A DNA stretch of 64,000 nucleotides, taken from positions 11,267,878-11,331,877 of the forward strand of contig OY755240.1 in NCBI GenBank assembly GCA_963576725.1, written 5' to 3'. Numbering within the stretch: position 1 is the stretch's first letter; each line of letters starts with the position of its first letter. The notes beneath the pieces were generated by a model. It ran no database searches, was not told the origin of the DNA, and worked only from the letters and a program-made list of their open reading frames with translations. Shown here piece by piece: positions 55,707 through 64,000 of this stretch. Position numbers and translations under genes: made by a program. The stretch is from Azorinus chamasolen (Eukaryota > Mollusca > Bivalvia > Cardiida > Solecurtidae).

Positions 55707-55870
55707 TCTGTGTGTGTCTGTGTCTGTGTGTGTGTGTCTGTGTCTGTCTGTGTGTCTGTGTGTCTGTGTGTCTGTGTGTATGTGTGTATGTGTGTCTGTG
55801 TCTGTGTCTGTGTCTGTGTGCGCGTGCGTGCGACGCGTGTGTGCGTGCGCGTGCGTGCTTGTGTATGTGT
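55658..55870 (+). repeat. (TG)n/(TGTC)n microsatellite
   Basis: About 210 bases of TG with interspersed TGTC and TGCG steps. It gives long cysteine-valine open frames on the + strand and His-Thr frames on the other, which are artefacts. Confidence 0.95.
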
Positions 55871-55989
55871 CCTGTCTGACTTCTGGAAGGGGGCGGTTCT
55901 GTATAAGGGGGCGGTTCTGTATATCAAAGAGACGCGTTTCTTATCCAGTAATGTACTGTCTATTGAATGATGCACAGTCAAAATAAAAT

Positions 55990-57140
55990 ATATTCATCAA
56001 ATGGTTATTCAATCTTTGATATTGTTTGTCAACGGTGTTTGGTGTCGTCGTGTGGTTTTCACCCATTCTCTGTAGCACAGAACTAACATGTGAATGTTTG
56101 CAACAGTGTGATGGGGCCTTATTTTCCACGAGATTTAAGGAAACATTTTGCCGCTGACCTTGTGCGATTTTCACTTGCATACACCCAACCCAGTATGTTG
56201 TATGTTGTCTCTTTATGTCCAATATTTTCATCAGTTTTCAAAAGAGTACGAATGTTTTCGACAGCAACCTTCATTATTTTACTTTGTCAAGGCTTCGAAG
56301 AAACAAAGTACGAAAGAAAGTATAGATAAACTTTTTGCGTCAGCTACTGCCCAGCCAAACAAGTAATCAACTCAGACTCAACTAAACGTTTTATAAGCAT
56401 GGACCCTGACTGGGTTACCACAGACATGTACATCTCATACAACAGTGCACCAGGGACTATTGTGCTGTCTAACGGAAGTAATACCACGCATTTTATGACA
56501 TATTTTGACATAACGCCACGTTAGTGGTAAAAGATCGTACATGCGATTTTCAAACTTTCGAGAACATTGAGTGTAAAGGTTTGGGCAGTTAAGAAAAATC
56601 AGGGGTGAAAGTCACACAAACGGAATTTAACTATTAGTGTGTAATGTTGAAAGCTTGATATTGATAATAATTTCAACAACAAAAATTTACTACGACATTA
56701 ATTATAATTAAATTTGCAGATATGACACATCTTGTCCTGACATTTAAAAATGAAAAGGTCTTAACTGTCAAATACGGTCTTTTACCATAAACACATTTGA
56801 ATGATTTCATCGATTTGTAGTTTGTAAAAGGACGAATTTGGCAAAAACGACCTTTTTCAGTTACAGTTTAATGTCAAATCAATGCAAATAAATAGCATGT
56901 AAAAAGGGTCTTAAGCAAAGATTAACCGGATACTTTTTTCATTGATATTTCAGAGATAAACAGGACTTATGAAACATATTTAACTATGTCTCTGTTCCTG
57001 TGATATTCTTAATCGCTATGTGGCGTTTGTATTCAACTAATGGATTCAGATGTACAACTAATTTTGAAATTTACCTTTAGCCTACTACATTTATATAAGG
57101 TGACCACCAAATTGTTTTTAAAACAAAACAATTATGCCCA
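55990..57140. other. No recognised feature; repeated 'aaggtc..tac' phrases
   Basis: AT-rich sequence. Short open frames at 55941-56366 on both strands lack a recognised domain. Phrases such as 'acggtcttttac' near 56770 recur at 57.7-58.0 kb, so parts may be intronic or a decayed repeat. Confidence 0.35.
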
Positions 57141-57141
57141 T

Positions 57142-58300
57142 TCATACAGCAAACCAATACATAAAAGACTCATTTTGTGGGGACACATTTGTCACATGTA
57201 TAGCATCATCATAATGTTCACCCTGTCGAATTGCAAAGTATACAAATTCAATGGGTTCATAGGAACGGCACTCTTCCCAACCAGACGGTTTCACACTGAT
57301 TACTTGGGTTGAAATAGAACTGGAATAAATCCTCAAAAACAGTTGAATTTGTCTGCCACTGCTAAAGGCAAGCATCGGCCATATTGCATTCCAGTGTCCA
57401 TTTTGTCGTAAGGTGGTCACTTCTTCAAGAAAAACTTCTATTTGTTCATGTGTTTCAAATGACACAAAGGGCAAGTAACGGTCTTAGTTTTGGATCATCT
57501 AGTCACCAATTGACTTTCTTAGCTCCTCTTTCTTAAATTTGAAACGAAATAATGGTAATTTTCATACCTTAAAACTTTTATTAATAACAAGTTATAATTC
57601 ATTCGTTTCGCATAAAATATTGCTGGAACATCAATCTAGTGTTATCAAAACAGAGCCTTCATATATATAATTACTTCAGCGATAACCCAACCAAAACAGA
57701 CCCCAATAAACAAACCTATCAGTAATTACAAGAGTGGTGACAAGGTTGCGTTTATTACATTATGCAAAACCGTTTAGAGGTATAAGGTTTTATCTGTCGT
57801 ATATGACCTTTTAATTCTGATCGGCTGTAAGGATTGTAAGAATACAGCTTTTTACTGCCAAATATTTTTCCATAATTGCAGATAAGACCTTTGATTTTTA
57901 TAAATATCTTAAAAAATAGTTTGAATATAAGTTAGATATTTTTACAGAAGATTCTACAGATACATTAGCTTTGAAAAATGAAAAAAAGTCATTTTCTGAC
58001 AAAATGTCAGATACGACCTTTTATCACTAGTGTGGCAATAATATCCTCTAAAGTCTTACCATAGAACTTGGAAATCACTTCTCTTTGACGGAAATGGTCT
58101 GTGTATGTTAAATTATTGCAAAAACAATTGGAATCATAGTCAGTGGGCATTCCGAGGGCTGTGTGACGCACTAAGTCAAAACATTCCTCATAGTCCCCAT
58201 GCTTAAATAAAACCGTCGAGTTTAAGAGCTCTGGCAGCAATGTGTCAGAACCATACCCTTTCAGAAAATGGCATTTATAGTTATTCCGAAGTATGGGCAA
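57142..58300 (-). CDS. Possible two-exon host gene, OTU-like C-terminal region (uncertain)
   Basis: Two minus-strand open segments can be joined. Exon A (about 58300-58057; DTLLPELLNSTVLF, LVRHTALGMPTDYDSN, FRQREVISKFY) ends at a donor-like 'atg|gtaaga'. Exon B (about 57486-57142) follows an acceptor-like 'aaactaag|acc'. The phase fits, giving ..KFYDRYLPFVSFETHEQ. Exon B then reads NGHWNAIWPMLAFSSGRQIQ and AIRQGEHYDDAIHVTNV. The pattern 'W..ll A...gr.I.lf' followed by 'G.HYD' resembles the C-terminal half of OTU/vertnin-like proteins of invertebrates, but the N-terminal D-G-N-C box is not in view. It may be a host gene or a domesticated or transposon-borne copy. Confidence 0.35.
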
Positions 58301-58324
58301 GATAAATTGTTCTGACGATGAGCA

Positions 58325-58900
58325 TATAAGTACGCGTATGAGTCATGCAGGAAACACCGCATACAAAACAAAAAACTACCTAAACAGCACCATGACGAAA
58401 AATAGTAAATGTACGAGTATATAAAATATACAAAGAGACGCACAAAGACATAACAAACAAACAATAGGGGAAGATGGAAGTACCGCAGTGGAACGGTCAG
58501 TGACAAATGTCACTGGGGGTTTAAACCAGTTTAGGGGTGCCCCATCTCACACTTATTCCATCCCCACCCTCAAGGACAAACAGTATAAATAAACGTATCC
58601 CCTCTCCGACTAATCTACAACAACCGCGAATAGAGTGCTAAAGTGCATGTAAAACGAAAATATATTTAAGTCAAATAACTGTATCCACCTATCACTAGTG
58701 TACTCAATGCTTGAGCTGCAAACAGAGTAACTGTAGAAAAAGTAATAAAGGGTACGATAAACCGAGATTCCGTATTGAAGAGGTCGCCTTTAAAAACGTT
58801 CTTGTTGGAGCACATGCACAGAGGACAGCGTGCTTGCCAACTGTAAAAGGGTTGACAACCAGACATGCAATATGTTAACCCTCGGTCTACCGAATAGTTA
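58325..58900 (-). mobile_element. 5'-truncated Naiad, type B: 3' UTR and last RT codons
   Basis: Tip at about 58325 ('gcgtatgagtcatgcaggaa'), UTR ('aggggtgccccatctcacac'), and RT end up to 'tgacaaccagacatgcaata' near 58875. It lies next to the possible exon at 58057-58300, and one open frame (58506-58261) spans the junction by chance. Confidence 0.85.
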
Positions 58901-58959
58901 TAATATACAGTAATAACCTGTCCATAAGCAGGCATTCATTGATTGAAAATAAGAGTCGT

Positions 58960-59100
58960 AAAATCAGGTTGTTGGTTAATGCAGGTCAAAAGTAATGCAG
59001 AAAGCTCCTATATGAGTTTTCCGTATTGACCTGAATTAAGCTACCACATGCCTAACATTACCATAATTAGACCTCTTTCTGATGGCCGCTTAAGAAATGT
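58960..59100. mobile_element. Decayed copy of the 5281-5485 MITE
   Basis: 'gttaatgcaggtcaaaagta', 'atgcagaaagctcct' and 'gacctgaattaagctacca' match the palindromic core of the intact MITE. The TIRs are eroded. Confidence 0.7.
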
Positions 59101-59310
59101 TTTGCTGCATCTCCCTGTTCCGATTACTTCAAGTGCTGACTCTCTGCCTTTCCTTCATTGGCGACAATGTAATTGATAACAGTCGAAACTGTTTGCAAAT
59201 ATCGGAATAGGATTGATCCTAGTCATGGTTAACGTACCCCATCCCACCCCACCCCTAGTCTTTTTTCATGGGTATCAAATTGTTCGTCGGAGTCCTCAGA
59301 ACACGTGTTA

Positions 59311-59990
59311 AGCATGCCCCTAAAATAATTTTGTCACAGCTATGTTTTATTTAAACGGTTTTCATGCTAACCCGAGGTAATTTTCGAAACGACATTGGTT
59401 AAGAAAATGCGTCATAACTTTGCTTTTAGAGGCAATGGAAGGACAAAACAAGAACCAAAGTAAAGCAGAAACATATCTTAGCTTGAATATGATATATAAT
59501 TTTATTAATATTCATAAATGTATTCTTATGAATATTAATGCCAACGGGAAAATGCGGGTTTTAGAAAAAGGGAGTCTAATAGGTTTGTAAATGCACAAGA
59601 GTTATTGAATTCAGGTTTAAATCGTTCATTTGGGTCTTACAAATACATTTTGAGCATGTCCCCAAAAATAAGTTTGTCACAGCTACGTTTTATTTAGCGG
59701 TTTCCATCGTAACCCTAGGTATTTTTCAAAACTACCTTGGCTAAGAAAATGCGACATAACTATGCTTTTGGAGGCAATAGAAGGACAAAACTAGTACCAA
59801 CGTCAAGCAGAGACATATAGCTTGAATATGATATGTAATTTTATTAATATTCATAATGTATTCTTATGAATATTAATGACGAATTAAAAAGATGGGGTGC
59901 AAAAAAGGTTTTTTGTTTAGTCTGAGAGGCCTATTGATGGACAAGAGTTATTGGATGTTGGTTTAAATGTTTTCATGTGATCATAAAAGG
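59311..59990 (+). repeat. Tandem repeat, ~342-bp period, two units
   Basis: Units start at about 59311 and 59653 with 'agcatg(c/t)ccc' and share 'gtcacagcta(t/c)gttttatt', 'taagaaaatgcg(t/a)cataac' and the palindromic 'ttattaatattcata'. The last motif resembles the core of the 26.3-27.3 kb array. Confidence 0.8.
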
Positions 59991-60194
59991 AAAAAACACA
60001 TATTTGATTCATTTAATATTTCTATAAAGCATGTATATGTAAGCTAACTTGCATAAAATGTGCGTAAATGAAATCGCAGTTTTATAACAATTAGCAGTGT
60101 TATATAAGCATTGTATTTAGTATTGATTTGAGTATTTTGTCTTTTCAGTGATTTATCTAACGTTAAATACCAGATACTGTACCAAAAAGACGAG

Positions 60195-61400
60195 AGAAAA
60201 GTGTCTTGTGTACATATTTGTACAGCATGCCAGACCAACGCAATGCTTCTTGTTGGCATTTCGCGGCAGACTGAAACACGCATAAAGTGTGTCTGGCCTG
60301 CTGCGAAATGCTCCGCTTCAGCTCCCTGTCCAGTTTCGTTCCTCTGGAAAGGGGAGACGTGGGAGCTCGCTGCCCAAACGGAAGAAGTATTATTCTCTTT
60401 GGTAAGCGACTCCATCGCCTTCAAACACAGACAAACCAGTGTCCTCTAAAGCCCAGAAGAAGCCTGATTCTTCTTAATATATTTCATCTACAGACCCTGC
60501 AGTGCAGTCAATTCCCAAGTTGTTAGTTGCCGCTCGACTCCCGACTTCTGGCCCGGGTGCGGATTTCCTGTTCACCCTTTGATGGCGCCCTTTGCTGTGG
60601 TGTCCCGTTCAGCTTGTGCCCAGGAGAGTTTTGCCTGGTCCTGGTACTTTTAGCACCACTCCTCCCGGTTATCTGACACCGGTCCCCAGTGTCATGGTAT
60701 CCTGGCTTCCGTTCATGACGTCACCAGCAGAACGGTCTACCGGGTGATGTGACAGAGAATTCTTTGGCCCGGTTTTCCGTGTTTGCTCTCTACCGGTCCT
60801 CCGATGGCCTTGTCCAGTCTTTTGACCTGGATACCGAATTGGACCGGTAAATCAACCGGTCCAATCTTTCTACTTGGCATTCTTTCTCTATACCGCATTA
60901 CAGTGGTGAAAGTCAACAGGTAGCTGGCCCGGCTAAGTCTAGACGTTCTCGGTCGTCTAGTCCCCGCCATTACTCTTCGTCTTCTGAGTACAGTTCGGGC
61001 TCCCCAATCCCCCCTTAGGGAGCGTAAATGCCCTTCTTATTCTTCTGATAGGAATGGACACTCGCGCTGCTCTCCTCACAGACGCAGTTTGTGGTCTCGC
61101 CATTACTCTTCTAGACGCAGACACGGCTCTTCCCCTTCTGAGTCGCCGGCTGGTCCTCTCGCCTGCCGACACACGTTTCTGGGAACTAGCAAGCTTCTCT
61201 TACTGGCGACCTGACCAGCAGAGTCACTGGACTTAGTGACCCTATTCCCCTTTCCTCTCGCCCCCAGCCGGTCTGACTTACACCCCATTCAGGGTCTGTT
61301 GTGAGTTCATCTCTGGAGGGGGTGGGTAGCTCTCGGGTGAACCCTTCCATAGTCCACACTTCTGTGTCTGTGGCGGGTCCCACGGGTGATGGTCGTGTCG
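60195..61400 (+). pseudogene. GC-rich retroelement relic, DIRS gag-like (uncertain)
   Basis: This block is GC-rich against AT-rich flanks, like the DIRS relic at 24.2-26.2 kb. Frames at 60280-60420 read KVCLACCEMLRFSSLSSF, reminiscent of the Cys-rich part of DIRS Gag. 60930-61150 reads, with frameshifts, SRRSRSSSPRHYSSSSEYSS and SLWSRHYSSRRRHGSS, an SR-rich region common in such Gag proteins. No RT is found. Alternatives are an unrelated host SR-protein pseudogene or another retroelement. Confidence 0.4.
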
Positions 61401-62186
61401 TCGACCTTCCCGTTCGTCTGCCTTATTTTATATAACATAACATATCCTTTTTTGGGCATAAATTTGCATACGCATAGTATAGCCAATATGGTCAAATTTG
61501 TACACAAAGTACTTGACATAAATATAATATTCGAAATTTTAAATCATTTTAGCTGAGAAGCTCAATTTGTAAACGGTCATATGAAAATGTCCATGAATAT
61601 ATAAGGATCTTCTCTAAAGTAAAAGTACATGTTTAGTACTATACGGAAACATACAATACGGATATATTGAAATCGGTAAACATCATACACATGTACTTAA
61701 AGGCATAGTATAAATACTTGGCAAATTTAATCTGTTGGTTCTTATGTCTGCTGCTCATTATTATTTCAAGTTTCTAGATTATTGGCCATCGACAAAAGTA
61801 TGATTTTAAGTATTGTTTTCTTAGTGATAAGTATTTGGGACACACAATAGGGAAATGATATCCTGATTCTATCGTATTCATATAACAATTTTCGCATAAA
61901 CGATCTTCCCTAATATTGTTGTCATATTTGCCTGTTTCAATTTTAAGATTGTGTGATGACAGTCTAAATCTAGTCAGTAAAAGTTTGTTATCACTTATAT
62001 GGTCGAGATAATTTTCATATTCAAATTCATGTTTATAAATATTATAGAATGATAATCTGTTTGAATTATTTATATTTGTATACCAATTTTGTTTAAAAAT
62101 ATCTAGTATCCTATTTTATTGTGTTGTAGTTTATTTCTATATTATATTGCTGTGTCCATATATATTGTAGTCTCATTTCACATAGA

Positions 62187-62217
62187 TAAAAGTACAACAA
62201 TGAGTCATGCAGGAAAC
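62187..62217 (-). mobile_element. Isolated ~30-base Naiad type B tip inside the LINE
   Basis: 'aaaagtacaacaatgagtca' followed by 'tgcaggaaaca' equals the type B terminus with one change. LINE sequence lies on both sides. Confidence 0.7.
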
Positions 62218-62756
62218 AGTCTTTATTTATATGCCCATTTGAGTCCTTGTATGTGATATTGTTGTCAGCATCTTTTAACATGCTATACATTGATTTTAAA
62301 AGTGAGTTTTCGTTTAGTTGTAATGATTTTAACCAATATTTAAACATAGTTATTTTTCCACTAATATGCATTGGATATCAGCCAAGTTCTCCGTATAGAC
62401 CACTCAAATTAGTACATTTTTCACACCTAATATTTTTGTTATAAATTTACAATGTATTTGCTCAATGTCTTGATATTTATGACCTCCTAATATTTCTGCT
62501 CCATAGCTTAGAACTGATGCAACAAGATTATCAAATAATTTGCATTTATCTTTAACATTCAATTCAATTTGGTTGGAAACAATAAATAAATTATGTTATG
62601 CACAAGCGGCATGTTGTGCTAGTCTTTTCTGTGTACGATTAATGTGTTCGTTTTTTTTAAATAAATGCATGCCTAGATATTTAAATGAGTGAACAACCTC
62701 TAAAGCTGTATCGTCTAGAAAAAAATCGTGCGAAGTATGTCTACCTATCTCAAAAA

Positions 62757-62942
62757 TCATGATTTGGGGGTTTTGTATTTATTTTCAACCCCAATTTGAG
62801 AATATGTATTCAAATTATTAAAGAGTAGTTGTAATCCGGTGGATGAATGTGAGAACAAAATTGCATCATCTACAAATAGTAATTTTAAGAGCTTTATTTC
62901 GTTTAGTGTAAAAGTGTCGTCTGTAGTTGTATTTTCATTCAA
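62757..62942 (-). pseudogene. LINE RT fragment with intact catalytic FVDD box
   Basis: The frame contains LNEIKLLKLLFVDDAILFSH and LQLLFNNLNTYSQIGV, the polymerase catalytic box and the following helix. The preceding segment (63250-62939) is in another frame, with GQNRGIQARAYYFYSLL in place of the usual QGD..SP..F. It is part of the LINE at 61770-63650. Polymerase residues are preserved but the reading frame is broken. Confidence 0.8.
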
Positions 62943-63673
62943 GTGTCCAATGATATCATTAACAAACTATAAAAATAGTAGGCCCGAGCTTGGATCCCCC
63001 TGTTTTGCCCCGATATCGGAATAAAAAAAGGTGTAACATCTGAGTTAAACCGTATAACAGCCTTAACGACAGTATACATGTATGCATTTACAAAGCGTTC
63101 ACTTACGTTTTCATTTCTTAGGCTTTGATATATGTAAGATCTGTTCATTTTATCAAAACATTTTTCAAAATCGATAAACGCACAATATAGTTTTTGTCGT
63201 CTACTTAAAGTTGTTTTTTTTAAATAATTGAATTCAGAAGAAATATGCAATCAATAGTTGATTTGCCTTTTTTGAAATCCAAACTGGTTATCTATAATTT
63301 TATCATGGAAAGTTGTCCATTTTGTTAAAACGATTGAGTAGAATCTGTGAGTAAATTTTTGAAATTATATTTGTTAATGTCATACCTCTGTAGTTTTTGC
63401 ATCGTTTATATCACTACTTTTATAAATTGGTACAATAATTCCAGATCCCCATGATGTTGGGTATTCTTGGTTTAAAAATATTCTATTAAATAAAAGTAAT
63501 AGCAATGGTGAAAGGTCTTCAAATGTATGTTTATATATTTCTGATGTAATACAATCTATACCGCTGCTTTTATTATTCTTTTGTGAAAATACTGCTTGTT
63601 TTAATTCTTCCATTGTAATTTCACTATCTAAGATGTGATCGTCGTGTTGTTGTTGTGCTTGTTACTGTCTTGT

Positions 63674-64000
63674 TAGGACCCCACCCCTTGGTGCGGGTCC
63701 CCTATAGCAATCGCCTCGTCCGTCAGTCAACCAGTCCGTCCGTCAGTCCGTCCGTCAGTCAGCCAGTCACGCTTTTCTTGTCCGCTCTCTAACTCAAATA
63801 GGTTTTGTCTTAGTTGTGGCCCTTGATTAAGTGAAAATCGGCAGCTTTAGCCTTGTCCGCTCTGTAACTCAAATAATTTTCAGGCGATCTTCACCAACTT
63901 TCAGAGAATGTTTATAGGTATAAATTCTTGACCAATTTTAATTACCACCTAAATCGCATTAGACATCTTTGAGTTATGACCCTTGATTCAGTCAAAATTG
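63674..64000 (+). repeat. Noncoding tandem-module element, start (runs off window)
   Basis: It begins with the hairpin 'aggaccccaccccttggtgc' / 'gggtccc', then 'ccgtccgtcagtccgtccgt', then modules with 'ttgtccgctctctaactcaa' (about 63778) and 'cttgtccgctctgtaactca' (about 63853), and 'gagttatgacccttgattca'. The same architecture as 21.5 and 23.2 kb. Confidence 0.8.

Larger units (their letters stand above)
61770..63650 (-). mobile_element. Non-LTR retrotransposon (LINE), RT to C-terminus, minus strand
   Basis: Minus-strand order: 63613-63380 (KNNKSSGIDCITSEIYKH, then LLLLLFNRIFLNQEYPTSWG and IIVPIYKS), 63250-62939 (LYCAFIDFEKCFDKMNRSYI with the first catalytic Asp), 62942-62757 (LKLLFVDDAILFSHSS, the F/YxDD box), 62750-62420 (FKYLGMHLF, KLFDNLVASVLSYGAEILGG) and 62100-61780 (FRLSSHNLKIETGKYDNN and a C-x2-C..H..C knuckle). 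Single frameshifts separate the pieces, so it is a fairly recent but inactive copy. A roughly 30-base Naiad tip interrupts it at 62187-62217. The clade cannot be fixed by eye. Confidence 0.85.

Overview
This window looks like repeat-dense eukaryotic DNA from a mollusc, most probably a bivalve; a venerid clam such as Mercenaria is plausible. It is AT-rich, has no prokaryotic gene organisation and no convincing complete host gene. Most of it is layered transposable-element debris: Penelope-like elements (PLEs), non-LTR LINEs, a DIRS-like element, MITEs, and noncoding elements with a terminal hairpin, a CCGT tract and internal tandem repeats.

The centrepiece is a young PLE of the Naiad type (N-terminal GIY-YIG endonuclease, then a CxC-type linker, then a telomerase-related reverse transcriptase) at 39715-45607 on the + strand. 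Its protein-coding frame runs 41824-45015 without any TAA or TAG, but is crossed by four in-frame TGA codons (42232, 42265, 43129, 43543). At least three of the four sit where family members carry cysteine: two in the zinc-cluster-like stretch at the start of the GIY-YIG domain and one as the first residue of the CxC motif. Older, diverged copies on the - strand keep TGA at two of the same positions (47501-47503; 47072-47074 and 15307-15309). This is the signature of a retrotransposon selenoprotein, as reported for clam and spider Naiads. A weak SECIS candidate lies just after the stop.

The young copy is a head-to-tail tandem: a 5'-truncated unit (39715-41401), apparently identical to the last 1,687 bp of the following 4,206-bp unit (41402-45607). 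It is inserted into an older - strand Naiad (about 38306-48133), which is itself followed by a second truncated tandem unit (37397-38305) and interrupted by a hairpin repeat (46083-47028).

Layout. 1-5 kb: repeat fragments, two tRNA-like sequences, Naiad 3' ends. 5.28-5.49 kb: an intact palindromic MITE. 5.5-7.1 kb: no recognised feature. 7.1-15.7 kb: nested Naiad copies, one split by a TIR element (11221-13904) that itself holds another Naiad. 16.9-20.3 kb: a decayed LINE with nested insertions. 20.3-21.25 kb: a Naiad with nested 3' ends. 21.5-23.8 kb and 26.2-29.6 kb: tandem-repeat elements. 24.2-26.2 kb: a GC-rich DIRS-like relic. 29.7-33.6 kb: two Naiad 3' ends around largely unrecognised sequence. 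34-37 kb: hairpin repeats, fold-backs and a decayed minisatellite. 37.4-48.1 kb: the Naiad nest. 49.6-49.9 kb: a second MITE. 50.2-55.9 kb: Naiad and LINE fragments ending in a TG microsatellite. 57.1-58.3 kb: a possible two-exon host gene. 60.2-61.4 kb: a possible DIRS gag relic. 61.8-63.65 kb: a LINE.

Two Naiad 3'-UTR types recur. Type A is TG-rich and ends near 'tttactacttttcc'. Type B ends near 'gactcatttttgtactttt'. Most short open frames in the window are read-throughs of these UTRs and were not called as genes. Coordinates of decayed repeats are approximate to about 10-30 bases.
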